Shown: positions 42,546 through 51,320, numbered from the stretch's first letter. The stretch: DNA of 64,000 nucleotides from Hymenobacter sp. H14-R3 (GCF_030063445.1 NZ_JASITD010000022.1:1-64000), one strand, 5' to 3'. Program-made: numbers and translations. Notes: generated by a model from the letters alone, not told the origin.

Positions 42546-43553
42546 ATGTCCATGCTTCCCCGCTCTTTTCGTCGGCTAGCCGCGGTACTGGCCCTGCCGG
42601 CACTTTTACTAAGCCCGTTGGCACAGCCCGCCGCGGCCCAAACGCGCGCTACCGACCTGCCGGCCAGCCAGGCCGCGGGCATCATCCGCGAGATTACCGA
42701 GGCCGTGGGCTTGCAGCCGCGCTTCGAGCTGCGCGCTACTACCCAGGTAGCTAACGCCGCCGCCGTGGTGTACGGCGGCCGGCGCTACCTGCTCTACAAC
42801 CCCAGCTTCCTGGCCGCCGTGAACCGCGCCGGCCACACCGACTGGGCGGGCATCAGCATCCTAGCCCACGAAATGGGCCACCACCTCAACGGCCACACGC
42901 TGCGTGCGGGCGGCTCGCAACCCGAAGACGAGCTGGAGGCCGACGAGTTTTCGGGCTTCGTGCTGCGCCGCTTGGGGGCCAGCCTGGCCCAGGCGCAGGC
43001 CGCCATGGCCACCGTGTCGCCCAGCGAGGGCTCGGCCACGCACCCCGGCCGCGCCCCGCGCCTGGCCGCCATCGGCCGCGGCTGGGGCCGCGCCACCGCC
43101 CAGATTGTGGCCAGCACCCAGGCTGGCCGCGCGCAGCCATCGGCCCAGCCCATTGCCGTGGCCCCACGCCCCGCGCAGCAGCGCCAGCGTACGTATCCTA
43201 CTTACCAGCAACCTAATGCAGATGACAATGGCTCAGCTGCTACCGTAGCACTGACGCGCGCCGATAGTAACGCGCCAGTGCGGGTAGTGGGCCAGCTCAC
43301 CTTCCGCGACAACCCCGAGGTGCCCTTTTACCTCACCAGCACCCTCAACGTGGTACGCTTGGCTGATGAAAGCAGCGACGACGACGAAACCGACCGCGTG
43401 CGCGACGCCCAGGTGGTGGGCCGCCTGCGCCGCACCGGCAACGCCGCTTTCCCCTTCGTGCTCGAAGACAGCCAGCAGCATTCCTTGTTCGTGACGCCGC
43501 GCGGCGACGTGTACGACCGGGAAGGCCAGCGCGTGGCCAAGCTGTACGACTGA
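42546..43553 (+). CDS. Exported M48-like zinc metalloprotease
   Basis: A 335-residue exported protein with signal peptide MSMLPRSFRRLAAVLALPALLLSPLAQPAAAQ. The catalytic HEMGH lies at 108-112, with ELEADEF (129-135) supplying the third ligand as in M48-type peptidases. It is short of the eight-helix membrane parts of HtpX or Ste24 and is probably periplasmic. The C-terminal 120 residues (after about 200) are a Q/R-rich low-complexity linker and an acidic segment with ESSDDDETDRV. The start at 42525 is a TTG; the ATG at 42546 is better and a later ATG at 42552 is possible. Confidence 0.8.
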   Translation: MSMLPRSFRRLAAVLALPALLLSPLAQPAAAQTRATDLPASQAAGIIREITEAVGLQPRFELRATTQVANAAAVVYGGRRYLLYNPSFLAAVNRAGHTDWAGISILAHEMGHHLNGHTLRAGGSQPEDELEADEFSGFVLRRLGASLAQAQAAMATVSPSEGSATHPGRAPRLAAIGRGWGRATAQIVASTQAGRAQPSAQPIAVAPRPAQQRQRTYPTYQQPNADDNGSAATVALTRADSNAPVRVVGQLTFRDNPEVPFYLTSTLNVVRLADESSDDDETDRVRDAQVVGRLRRTGNAAFPFVLEDSQQHSLFVTPRGDVYDREGQRVAKLYD

Positions 43554-43598
43554 TTTTCAGTTAGCAACTGACAAGCAGAGGGCTTACGCGCACCATTT

Positions 43599-43636
43599 GT
43601 CATTGCGAGCACAACGCAGTGGAGCGCGGCAATGAC
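43599..43636. repeat. Short palindromic repeat, GTCATTGCGAGC family
   Basis: TGTCATTGCGAGC...GCGGCAATGAC. Same family as 11126-11165 and the ends of 20033-20133. The 200-base gap also contains CAGTTAGCAACTGAC and, inverted, TGACTGCTAACTGATA near its two ends. Confidence 0.72.
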
Positions 43637-43756
43637 GGACGGTTTTTGCGCAAGTCACAAGTCAGTAATTATCAACCCTTCGGGCGGCATCCTTCGGCCG
43701 CAAAAGCCGTTAGCGTGTTTAATACTTGCTGACTGCTAACTGATAATTAAAAGAGA

Positions 43757-44602
43757 ATGCCCGAATTACCCGAGGTCGAAACCTACCGCCGTTTTATCAA
43801 CGAAGTAGCTGTGGGACAAAAGATTACCGGCTTAGAAGTGCGCGATACGCACGTACTGGCCGTGTCCGAAGACGAGCTGCGCACTGCCCTCGTGGGCCGC
43901 ACCATCACCGGCACCGGCCGGCTGGGCAAAAACTGCTTTGTGGAGCTGGACAACGGCCGCCTGCTGGTGCTGCACTTCGGCATGACTGGCGACATTGGCG
44001 CGTTCCGCGATGCGCCCGATGCCCCGCGCTTTACCCGAGTGGCCTGGCAGCTCGGCGACTCGGGCCTGAACCTGGCCTTTATCGACCCGCGTAAATTTGG
44101 TCGCATTCGCCTGGCTGAGAGCGTCGAAGCCTACCAAAAGGCCAAGAAGCTGGGCCCCGACGCCCTGCTCATCACCGCCGCCGAGCTACACCAGAAACTC
44201 AGCCGCCGCCGGGTATTTGTAAAGCCCCTGCTACTTGACCAAAGCCTCACCGCCGGCCTCGGCAACTGGATTGTGGACGAGGTATTATTCCAGGCTAAAA
44301 TTCACCCCGAGCGAATAGGAAACACTATTTCTGAAACCGAGGCAACTGCCCTGCACGCCGCCATTCAATTGGTACTAACGACGGCCATTCGGCACGAAGC
44401 CAATTACCGGCATTTCCCCAAATCCTTCCTCATCCACGCCCGTGAGTGGGACGACTCGGCCACGCCGGGCAGCGATGCGCATACCTTTTGCCCCCGCCAC
44501 CCCAAGGTAAAAATCGAGAAATTCTACGTGGGTGGTCGGGCTACCTACATCTGCCCCACCTGCCAGCCCGCGCCAGCAACTTCTTCCGCAGCTGAAGCCT
44601 GA
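43757..44602 (+). CDS. mutM: Formamidopyrimidine-DNA glycosylase (MutM/Fpg family)
   Basis: A 281-residue DNA repair enzyme that removes oxidised purines. Proline 2 and glutamate 3 (MPELPEVETYRR) form the catalytic N-terminus. A central helix-two-turn-helix carries DQSLTAGLGNWIVDEVLF. The C-terminal zinc finger reads FCPRHPKVKIEKFYVGGR then CPTC, so the first pair is C-x2-H instead of the usual C-x2-C, with the finger arginine in VGGR present. It has the family's normal length (about 270). It is preceded by a purine-rich AAAAGAG and followed by a hairpin and terminator. Confidence 0.92.
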   Translation: MPELPEVETYRRFINEVAVGQKITGLEVRDTHVLAVSEDELRTALVGRTITGTGRLGKNCFVELDNGRLLVLHFGMTGDIGAFRDAPDAPRFTRVAWQLGDSGLNLAFIDPRKFGRIRLAESVEAYQKAKKLGPDALLITAAELHQKLSRRRVFVKPLLLDQSLTAGLGNWIVDEVLFQAKIHPERIGNTISETEATALHAAIQLVLTTAIRHEANYRHFPKSFLIHAREWDDSATPGSDAHTFCPRHPKVKIEKFYVGGRATYICPTCQPAPATSSAAEA

Positions 44603-44674
44603 GTGCAGCACAGGCCCGGAATAAGGGCTTGAGCCGCAGGAATGGTCGGGCACACAAGGAGCACGACACCTAGA

Positions 44675-44757
44675 CAGGACTTACGCAGCAGGTCTTTTTT
44701 AGCCCCAGCGGGGTCGTACCTGGTAGGGGCTAAAAAAGACCTGCTGCGTAAGTCCTG
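44675..44757. repeat. Perfect 32-base-arm hairpin downstream of mutM
   Basis: Arms 44675-44706 and 44726-44757 are perfect inverted copies, ends CAGGACTTACGCAGC. It lies about 70 bases after the mutM stop. A separate terminator follows. Confidence 0.9.
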
Positions 44758-44765
44758 CTAAAACA

Positions 44766-44798
44766 GAAAGAGGCTGCCTATTAAGGCAGCCTCTTTTC
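44766..44798. terminator. Bidirectional terminator between mutM and the aldo/keto reductase gene
   Basis: AAAGAGGCTGCCT pairs with AGGCAGCCTCTTT (13 bases) with a 4-base loop, followed by a T-run on plus and preceded by A-rich DNA on minus. It can serve both convergent genes. Confidence 0.85.
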
Positions 44799-44884
44799 AG
44801 TACCCAGTAGAAAGCCCACCGAGCAAGCGCCATCCACAAAATCCGACTAATCTAAAAAAATCCGTCGAATCCGTGGTCCAGCTA

Positions 44885-45883
44885 TCACCGCCCTACCATG
44901 CCCATCATAGCCTCGGGGTAGCGGGTGCCGGCGGCGGCCCCCAGGGGGAGCAGCTCATCGAGGTGGCGCAGCTCATCCTCAGTTAGTTGCACCTCAAGGG
45001 CACCCACGTTTTCTTCGAGATATTTCACGCGCTTGGTGCCAGGAATGGGCGCGAGGTCGTTGCCTTGAGCCAGCACCCAGGCCAGAGCCAACTGGCTGGC
45101 CGTGACGTGCTTACTCTGGGCCAGGTCGCGCAGGTGGTTTACCAGCTTGAGGTTCTTATTAAAGTTCTCGCCCTGGAAGCGGGGCGAATGGCGGCGGTAG
45201 TCGTCGGGCGCGAAATCCTCGAATTTCTGGATTTCGCCGGTGAGGAAGCCCCGGCCCAGGGGCGAGTAGGGCACCAAGCCGATGCCTTTTTCGCGCAGCA
45301 GGGGCAAAATTTCTACTTCTACATCGCGGCTCCAGAGGCTATACTCCGTTTGCAGGGCGGCAATGGGGTGCGTGGCGTGGGCACGGGCAATGGTTTCGGG
45401 GCCGGCTTCGCTGAGGCCCAGAAAGCGCACCTTGCCTTCTTCCACGAGGCGGCTCATGGCACCCACGGTTTCTTCAATGGGCACGGTGGGGTCCACGCGG
45501 TGCTGGTAATAGAGGTCGATGTGGTCGGTGCCCAAGCGCTTGAGGCTGCCTTCGGCCGACTGCCGCACGTACTCGGGCCGGCCGCTGATGCCGCGCTTGG
45601 TGGGGTCGTTGAGGTCGCGCACAATGCCGAACTTGGTGGCCAGCACCACCTTGTTGCGGCGGGTTTTATCGGCCTTGAAGAACCGGCCCAGCAGCTCCTC
45701 ATTGGTGTAGGGGCCGTACATATCGGCGGTATCTAAGAAGCTGATTTCCAGCTCTATTGCGCGGGCTAGGGTACGCAGGCTTTCGGCATCGTCGGGCTGG
45801 CCGTAGAAGTCAGACATGCCCATGCAGCCGAGGCCGAGGGCAGAAACTGTGAGACCGGAGCGGCCGAGTTGGCGGGTTTGCAT
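44885..45883 (-). CDS. Aldo/keto reductase
   Basis: A 332-residue NADPH-dependent oxidoreductase of the AKR superfamily. The catalytic tetrad is visible in order: Asp and Tyr in FLDTADMYGPYTNEE, Lys in VVLATKFG and His in DLYYQHRVD. The NADPH-binding C-terminal part has GLVPYSPLGRGFLTG and IPGTKRVKYLEEN. It reduces carbonyl compounds; the substrate is unknown. I chose the ATG at 45883 (MQTRQLGRSG), where the family starts; the frame stays open for about 700 bases upstream but that overlaps the next gene on the other strand and lacks coding character. Confidence 0.95.
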   Translation of the reverse strand: MQTRQLGRSGLTVSALGLGCMGMSDFYGQPDDAESLRTLARAIELEISFLDTADMYGPYTNEELLGRFFKADKTRRNKVVLATKFGIVRDLNDPTKRGISGRPEYVRQSAEGSLKRLGTDHIDLYYQHRVDPTVPIEETVGAMSRLVEEGKVRFLGLSEAGPETIARAHATHPIAALQTEYSLWSRDVEVEILPLLREKGIGLVPYSPLGRGFLTGEIQKFEDFAPDDYRRHSPRFQGENFNKNLKLVNHLRDLAQSKHVTASQLALAWVLAQGNDLAPIPGTKRVKYLEENVGALEVQLTEDELRHLDELLPLGAAAGTRYPEAMMGMVGR

Positions 45884-46033
45884 ATGTTGTGTGGGGAAAA
45901 GGATGGGCGATAAACTCCTGGGGGTGGGTTTTTGATTTATCAGCGGCGCATTTGGCACGGGTAAGAGGTTCCCGCAGAGGGTGCAGCGGTTGGCAAAGCG
46001 CGCGAAAACCGCTGGCATCTTCGGGGGCGGCCG

Positions 46034-46041
46034 TACCTTTA
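46034..46041 (+). promoter_or_regulatory. Near-consensus -7 box ahead of the small lipoprotein gene
   Basis: TACCTTTA fits TAnnTTTG except for the last base. The ATG at 46046 follows at once, giving an almost leaderless message. Confidence 0.3.
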
Positions 46042-46045
46042 GGGC

Positions 46046-46501
46046 ATGAGAAAACTGCTGCTTTTGCCGCTGGGTGCGGCGTTTGGATTGCTGAGCCTGA
46101 GCCTGCCGGGCTGCGGCACCAAGGCTACCACCGAGGCTGCCACGCCCGCCGTGCAGGCCCGCGCGCTCGAAAACACGCTCATGGCCCGCCACGATAGCCT
46201 GATGGGCCAAACCGAGCAGCTCTTCGAGCTCAAAGCCCAGCTTACCGCCGCCAAGGTACCCGCCAACGCCCCCGTGCTGGCCAAGATGCAAACCGCCTCC
46301 CAGGCCATGATGACCTGGATGCACGCCTACCAGCCGCCCGATAGCACCGCGCCCGCCCCCCAGCGCCTCACCTACCTGCAAGACCAGCAAACCCAGCTCC
46401 TGGCCGTAGCGCAGCAGATTACGGCGGCCCTCGACTCGGGCAACGCCACCCTGCGCCGCGCCACCCCGGCCGCCGCGCCCGCCGCCCCGCAGCCCAAATA
46501 A
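46046..46501 (+). CDS. Small lipoprotein, helical
   Basis: A 151-residue lipoprotein with lipobox LSLPGC (Cys23). The mature part is helical and rich in A, Q and T (VQARALENTLMARHDSLMG, QTEQLFELKAQLTAAK) and ends in a proline/alanine-rich tail. No catalytic motif. The family is not one I can name; similar short helical lipoproteins are common in Bacteroidota. The gene lies 21 bases before a nucleoside-deoxyribosyltransferase-like gene on the same strand but the two proteins have no obvious common function. Confidence 0.65.
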   Translation: MRKLLLLPLGAAFGLLSLSLPGCGTKATTEAATPAVQARALENTLMARHDSLMGQTEQLFELKAQLTAAKVPANAPVLAKMQTASQAMMTWMHAYQPPDSTAPAPQRLTYLQDQQTQLLAVAQQITAALDSGNATLRRATPAAAPAAPQPK

Positions 46502-46522
46502 CCTACCACCGGGCATACTAGC

Positions 46523-47038
46523 ATGAGCGATACTTTCTTCCCCCCAGCTTCCATTACCCCCAGCTTCCTCAAACAACACCGCGTATTTCTTGCTGGAAGT
46601 ATTGAAATGGGCAAAGCCACCGAATGGCAGGCCAATTTTACCTTCGAAGTCAGCGAATTCATCCGGGAGCGTACGTCTCCCCCCTACTTACACAGGCTTG
46701 CCAGCTACAGTTTTTATAACCCGCGCCGCAAAGATTGGGATAGCGAATGGAAACAGGGGTTTGCTGAGCCCCAGTTCTACCAACAGGTTAACTGGGAGCT
46801 CGATGCACTAGACAAGGCCACGCATATCATCATGTATCTGGAACCCGGTACGCAATCCCCAATCAGCCTCCTGGAACTCGGCTTACAAGCCAAATCGGGT
46901 AAACTCCTGGTAGTTTGCCCGGAGGGGTTCTGGCGCAAGGGTAACGTGGACGTGGTGTGTAATCGCTACGGCATTCTCCAATTCAACACACTCTCGTTGG
47001 CGGCCAGCTACTTGGCTAATCAAATCCTGAAGGGGTAA
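46523..47038 (+). CDS. Nucleoside 2-deoxyribosyltransferase-like protein
   Basis: A 171-residue Rossmann-type protein. HRVFLAGSIEMGKATEWQ at the N-terminus, YNPRRKDWDSEW and VNWELDALDKATHIIMYLEPGTQSPISLLELGL with the conserved glutamate are the pattern of nucleoside 2-deoxyribosyltransferase-like domains, which cleave or transfer deoxyribose from nucleosides or nucleotides. The expected order of strands is present and there is no signal peptide. Its closest relatives in anti-phage or signalling systems cannot be ruled in or out. Codon use is slightly more AT-rich than that of the preceding lipoprotein gene. Confidence 0.8.
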   Translation: MSDTFFPPASITPSFLKQHRVFLAGSIEMGKATEWQANFTFEVSEFIRERTSPPYLHRLASYSFYNPRRKDWDSEWKQGFAEPQFYQQVNWELDALDKATHIIMYLEPGTQSPISLLELGLQAKSGKLLVVCPEGFWRKGNVDVVCNRYGILQFNTLSLAASYLANQILKG

Positions 47039-47228
47039 TACGGCTCCTAAAAATAAGGCGTAAAGATTGAGCAGAAATGGTTTTTACGTTGAGTGGTGGG
47101 CGCTTCTACTCTGATTGGTTACTGATTACTAACCCGGCCGGCCGCGAACGACTGGTGGCCTACGGCTGTTTATATCCTGAGCCGGGCCGCGGGCCGGGCT
47201 GCGTTGTTGCCTTCTATTCTGTATTGTT

Positions 47229-47942
47229 ATGTTGTTGAAATATTTGCCCGCCGTGGCACTGCTGGCTCTGGCCAGCTGCAACCAGGCGGCCCCCGACTCC
47301 GACACGGGCGCGCTGGCCATTCACATGGATGCCGCGCCCGATACTGCTTCCGCCACCCTCCCCTACCTCGGCGACGCCGAGCAGCAGGTGGGGCCCGCTG
47401 GCGACACTACTGCGGTGTACCCCACGGTGCCCGCCTTTCGCCTGCACGACCAGGATGGCCACCTGGTTACCAACCAGAGCCTGGCCCACAAGGTCTACAT
47501 CACCGATTTTTTCTTTGCCACCTGCCCCGGCATCTGCCCCAAAATGCAGAGCGAGATGCTGAAGGTGTACAAGCAGTACGCGGCCAACCCCAACGTGGTG
47601 TTTATTTCGCATACCATTGACCCCGAGCACGATAGCCTACCCGTGCTGCGCGACTACGCCCGCCGCCTGGGCGTGAACACGCCCGGCAGCAACTGGCGCT
47701 TTGTGCGGGCCAGCCGCGACTCGGCCTACGCCCTGGCCAAGGCCTACTTCACCGGGGCTATGCCCGATGCCAAAGCCCCCGGCGGCATTGCCCACAGCGG
47801 CACCTTTGCCCTCGTTGACGACCAGGGCCACGTGCGCGGCCTCTACGACGGCCTCAACCCCCAGGAAACCGCCAAGCTGCTGCGCCAGCTGCCCAAGCTG
47901 CTGGCCGAGGTAAAAACCCGCCAGGCCACGGCGCAACGCTAA
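47229..47942 (+). CDS. SCO1/SenC-like copper-chaperone lipoprotein
   Basis: A 237-residue lipoprotein (LLALASC, Cys17) of the SCO family, thioredoxin-fold proteins that deliver copper to the CuA site of cytochrome oxidase. The copper-binding pair CPGIC is at 99-103 and the ligand histidine is probably in GIAHSGTF, near 200. HTIDPEHDS and VYITDFFFATCPG are conserved blocks. It lies 6 bases before a cytochrome c gene on the same strand; an oxidase is not in the window. Confidence 0.92.
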   Translation: MLLKYLPAVALLALASCNQAAPDSDTGALAIHMDAAPDTASATLPYLGDAEQQVGPAGDTTAVYPTVPAFRLHDQDGHLVTNQSLAHKVYITDFFFATCPGICPKMQSEMLKVYKQYAANPNVVFISHTIDPEHDSLPVLRDYARRLGVNTPGSNWRFVRASRDSAYALAKAYFTGAMPDAKAPGGIAHSGTFALVDDQGHVRGLYDGLNPQETAKLLRQLPKLLAEVKTRQATAQR

Positions 47943-47948
47943 CCACTG

Positions 47949-48401
47949 ATGGCGGCCCTCAAACTCAATTTTTCTGGCCTACTTAGTAACTCCTTGCTGC
48001 TGTTGGTGTTGCTGTCGCTCACGGGCTGCTTCACCAACAAGCAGAACCAGGGCGAGCGCCTCTATGGGCTGCACTGCGCCAGCTGCCACGGCGGGCAGGG
48101 CGAAGGCATTGGGCAGCTGGTGCCGCCGCTGGCGGGCTCCGATTATCTGGCCCAGCACCCCGGCCAGCTGGCCTGCATTGTGCGCGTGGGCCTGAAGGGG
48201 CCGATTGTGGTAAACGGCGTGAGCTACAACCAGTTGATGCTGGGCGTGCAGGACACGGCCACGCACCGGCAGCTGTCGCCGGCCCAGGTTACCAACCTGC
48301 TCAACTTTATCGAGAGCCACTGGGGCAACCACCCCGGCCCGGCGGGTGCCCGCACCATTGCCGGCACCGAGGCCGATTTGCGCGCCTGTGGCGAGCGTTA
48401 G
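47949..48401 (+). CDS. Cytochrome c lipoprotein
   Basis: A 150-residue protein with lipobox LSLTGC (Cys27) and one heme-binding CASCH (43-47) in GLHCASCHGGQGEGIGQLVPPL. A methionine for the sixth heme ligand is probably in LMLGVQD. It is a single-heme, membrane-anchored electron carrier. It begins 6 bases after the SCO gene and is very likely cotranscribed, consistent with a role in copper-dependent respiration or oxidase assembly (inference). Confidence 0.92.
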   Translation: MAALKLNFSGLLSNSLLLLVLLSLTGCFTNKQNQGERLYGLHCASCHGGQGEGIGQLVPPLAGSDYLAQHPGQLACIVRVGLKGPIVVNGVSYNQLMLGVQDTATHRQLSPAQVTNLLNFIESHWGNHPGPAGARTIAGTEADLRACGER

Positions 48402-48511
48402 GCTACCTTTGCTTTTACTGCTGAATGGTTGCTGATTAATGCCTGGGGAGCACTTAACCACTCCTCAGCCCATTACGCATCAAGCATTAACCCTTAACCA
48501 TTACCAATTCC

Positions 48512-49501
48512 ATGGGTCTCTTCGACTTTCTAAAAAACAAACCTGAGTCGGCCCCGGCCACCCCTTCGGCACCGGCCCAGCCGGGCACCACCCCGGCCGC
48601 CGACGCGGCCCAGCCCGCCGCCCCTGCGGCCGCGGCCGCGCCCAAAGGCCCCCGCTACCAGGGCTCGGCCCACGTGGCCCCGCCCACGCCCAGCGCGCCG
48701 CCTATGGTTGGTATTCCGCCCATGCCCGAGCCGCTGGGTATGCCGACCGAGGCCGAGTTTCCCTACGAGCCCCAGAACATTCTGGAGCACCTACTGCTGC
48801 TGGCCCCGGTGGATGAGAACGCCCGCCCCGCCTTCTACCAGGCGCTGTTGCAGGAGAACATTCTGATGGTGCTGGCGCCCGCCGAGGACATTGCCCCCGG
48901 TGAAGTGCAACTGGCCGAAGGTGCCCAAATTCAGCTGCAAGTGTTGCAGGATGGCCGCCTGCCCATTTTCTCCTCGGAAGCGCGCCTCAGCGATGGCGGC
49001 ATGGATGCCGGTACCGTGAGCTGGGTACCCATTCCGGGCCAGGCATTTTTTGCCATGACCCAGGGCCAGGACTGCGTGCTGAACCCCTTCTCGGTGGCGG
49101 GCAAATTGCTGCCAGCGGCCGAGATTCAGGCGCTGCTCGCGGGCCAGCTCTCGCAGAGCAACGGCCTGCCCTCCGATGCCCAAGTGGTGCTCAACGCCCC
49201 CGAGCTGCCCGAGGGCCTGGCCGAGTCGCTGGCCGAGTTCGGCGCGAGCAATGCCGATATCCTGTCCATTTACGTGGCGCAGATGCAGCTGGCCGGCGAC
49301 GATAGCCAGCCCCCGCGCCTGCTGCTGGGCTTCGATACCATCAGCCACGACCCCGAGTTTATGCAGCAGCTCGGCCCCGCGCTGGAAGGCCGCACCGGCG
49401 ATTTCCAGCACGTTGACCTCATGCTGCTTGACCTGACGTCGGAAGAAGGCGTAAACCCCTACTTCCAGCAGCCCGAGGTGCAGCCGGTTTACAAATCCTA
49501 G
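48512..49501 (+). CDS. SseB-like protein
   Basis: A 329-residue protein with a proline/alanine-rich N-terminal tail (about 1-75) followed by an SseB N-terminal domain (LEHLLLLAPVDENARPAFYQALLQENILMVLAP, PIFSSEARL, AFFAMTQGQDCVLNPFSVAGKLLP) and an SseB C-terminal domain (about 215-320). In E. coli SseB causes enhanced serine sensitivity, its molecular function being unclear; related proteins occur in bacterial secretion contexts. No transmembrane helix or signal. It ends 18 bases before a strong bidirectional terminator. Confidence 0.85.
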   Translation: MGLFDFLKNKPESAPATPSAPAQPGTTPAADAAQPAAPAAAAAPKGPRYQGSAHVAPPTPSAPPMVGIPPMPEPLGMPTEAEFPYEPQNILEHLLLLAPVDENARPAFYQALLQENILMVLAPAEDIAPGEVQLAEGAQIQLQVLQDGRLPIFSSEARLSDGGMDAGTVSWVPIPGQAFFAMTQGQDCVLNPFSVAGKLLPAAEIQALLAGQLSQSNGLPSDAQVVLNAPELPEGLAESLAEFGASNADILSIYVAQMQLAGDDSQPPRLLLGFDTISHDPEFMQQLGPALEGRTGDFQHVDLMLLDLTSEEGVNPYFQQPEVQPVYKS

Positions 49502-49518
49502 CTGAGGACTTAGTATCA

Positions 49519-49577
49519 GCTACTTAATAAAAAGAGCGGCCCGCGTAATACGCGGGCCGCTCTTTTTATTAAGTAGC
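49519..49577. terminator. Bidirectional terminator between sseB-like and DUF2062 genes
   Basis: AGCTACTTAATAAAAAGAGC and its inverted copy (arms 49519-49545 and 49551-49577) form a stem of 27 bases around a 5-base loop. Each side ends in a T-rich run for the strand that reads into it. Confidence 0.93.
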
Positions 49578-49591
49578 TTATTTTCAATTGA

Positions 49592-50149
49592 TTAAGATGT
49601 TTTCGCTTCAGCGGCCTCGGCTTCTTCGTGGCGCGTAATGAACCGCCTGAAAATCGGCCGCAGGCTCACGTATAGCACGAACACTACCGGCACGGCGGCC
49701 ACGCCCCAAATGAGGAGCGCTCCCAGCTCGGCGCGCCACAGCAAGTGCAGCACCTGGCCCCAGCCATCGGCTTTTACCATCGTCTTAATCTGGCCGAGGT
49801 TGAGGTGGGCTACTTCGCGGCCATGGCCCAGCAAGGTGGCACCCCAACGCAAAAGCGGCAGAAACAGCAGTATTTGCAGTGGGCTCAGCACGTGGCACAC
49901 CAGCTGCATGGCCGCTACGTTGAGCTTGAGGCGTAGCGCCACCGCCGTGCTGATGAGCGTGGTAACGCCGAAGGTGGGCGCCAGCCCAAACGCCACCCCC
50001 AGGCCGGCCGTGAGGGCCAGGCTGCCGGGGGAGAGGCCCGCCTTGAGCAAACTCAGAAACGGGTCTGTCAACCGGCGCTGAATCCAGGTGCGGGGCGGGG
50101 CTCCGGGCGCGGCCCGCACCCCGGTGGCGGAGGTGGAAGTTGTGGTCAT
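49592..50149 (-). CDS. DUF2062 membrane protein
   Basis: A 185-residue protein with three hydrophobic helices in the DUF2062 pattern: SPGSLALTAGLGVAFGLAPTFGVTTL, VAMQLVCHVLSPLQILLFLPLL-like segment and a C-terminal helix LGALLIWGVAAVPVVFVLYV. The N-terminus is a proline/threonine-rich tail and the C-terminus is charged. Function is unknown; the family occurs as a stand-alone integral membrane domain in many bacteria. It converges on the SseB gene, separated by a terminator. Confidence 0.8.
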   Translation of the reverse strand: MTTTSTSATGVRAAPGAPPRTWIQRRLTDPFLSLLKAGLSPGSLALTAGLGVAFGLAPTFGVTTLISTAVALRLKLNVAAMQLVCHVLSPLQILLFLPLLRWGATLLGHGREVAHLNLGQIKTMVKADGWGQVLHLLWRAELGALLIWGVAAVPVVFVLYVSLRPIFRRFITRHEEAEAAEAKTS

Positions 50150-50280
50150 GCGTAACTAGCCGGCGAAATAACCTGTTTAGTAGCGCGCCCGGCCACCTGG
50201 CTGGTGACGACGCCCGCCACGCGGCCGCTCTTTTTACCTACTCTGGCCCAAAATGTTGTTGGCGGGGCGTTAAGTTTCTT

Positions 50281-51228
50281 ATGGCCAAGGCTTCTACCTC
50301 TCCTGCTTCCCCGCCCCCGCACCGCCTGCTCTGGTGGGTCGAGCTGTGGCTACTGCTGCGCCGCGCCGCCCGCGAGTTGGCCGCCAACGACCCGCTGCGG
50401 CTGGGCGCGGCTACGGCGTTTTTTACGTCGTTTGCCCTGCCGCCCATTCTCATCATTCTGGTGCAACTGCTGGGCTCGGTGTACTCGGCGCGGGGCGCGC
50501 GCATGATGCTGCTCACCAAGCTGGGCGAGGTTATTGGCAGTACGGCCACCGGCCTGGTAGCCCAAACGGTGCACAACGTGGGCCACGCCGCCAGCAACCG
50601 CCTCATCACGTGGCTGGGCTTCGCGTTCCTGGTGTTTATTGCCACCACGCTTTTTACGGTTATTCAGCATTCGCTCAACCAGTTGTGGCACGTGCGGCCG
50701 CGGCGGCAACTCAGCTCCGTATCGGTGGCGGCGCGCGAGCGGCTGCGCTCGGCAGGCGTGCTGCTAGCCACGGCGGCGCTCTCGGTGCTGGCCTTCTCGG
50801 CCGACGCGGTGCTGTCGCTGTTTGCCAATTTTGCGTCCGGCTTCGACGTCATTTTTGCGTTCTACGCCGTGTGGGTGCTCAACTTGGTGGTGAGCCTGCT
50901 CATTCTGGCGGTGTGGTGCGGCTTCGTATTTCGCACCCTCAGCTCGGCCAAAGTGCCCTGGCGGGCCGTGCGGCGCGGGGCGCTGCTCACGGCGATACTC
51001 ATCGAGCTGGGCGAGCGCGTGCTGAGCCAGCTGCTGGTGAGCCGCGACCTGGGACCCATCTACGGGCCGGCGGCCAGCTCGGTGCTGGTGCTTCTGTTCG
51101 TGTTCTACTCGGCCATGATTTTCTACTTCGGCGCGGCCTTCACCAAGGTCTACGCGCACCATGTGGGGCTCGATATTAAGCCCAAGAAAACCGCCGTGCG
51201 CTACCGGCTGGTGAATGTGGAGGAGTGA
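50281..51228 (+). CDS. YihY/BrkB-family membrane protein
   Basis: A 315-residue protein with about six membrane helices typical of the YihY family: GAATAFFTSFALPPILIILVQLL, ITWLGFAFLVFIATTLFTVIQ, LATAALSVLAFSADAVLSLF and VLVLLFVFYSAMIFYFGAAF. The motif PPILII near the first helix and FYFGAAFTKVYA near the end are family landmarks. It was once called ribonuclease BN in error; its role is not settled. I chose the ATG at 50281; the frame is open to 50140 without support. Confidence 0.9.
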   Translation: MAKASTSPASPPPHRLLWWVELWLLLRRAARELAANDPLRLGAATAFFTSFALPPILIILVQLLGSVYSARGARMMLLTKLGEVIGSTATGLVAQTVHNVGHAASNRLITWLGFAFLVFIATTLFTVIQHSLNQLWHVRPRRQLSSVSVAARERLRSAGVLLATAALSVLAFSADAVLSLFANFASGFDVIFAFYAVWVLNLVVSLLILAVWCGFVFRTLSSAKVPWRAVRRGALLTAILIELGERVLSQLLVSRDLGPIYGPAASSVLVLLFVFYSAMIFYFGAAFTKVYAHHVGLDIKPKKTAVRYRLVNVEE

Positions 51229-51320
51229 GCAGTGGGGCAGTGGGTAATGACGTTCTCTTATCCATTACCCCATTACCCCATTACCAATTACCCACTGCCA
51301 TTACCCATTCCCCTAAGCCG

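Noticed and set aside
45884..46579. Long N-terminal extension of the aldo/keto reductase frame
   Set aside because: It overlaps the lipoprotein gene on the other strand, has no recognisable motif, and the reductase family begins at MQTRQLG.
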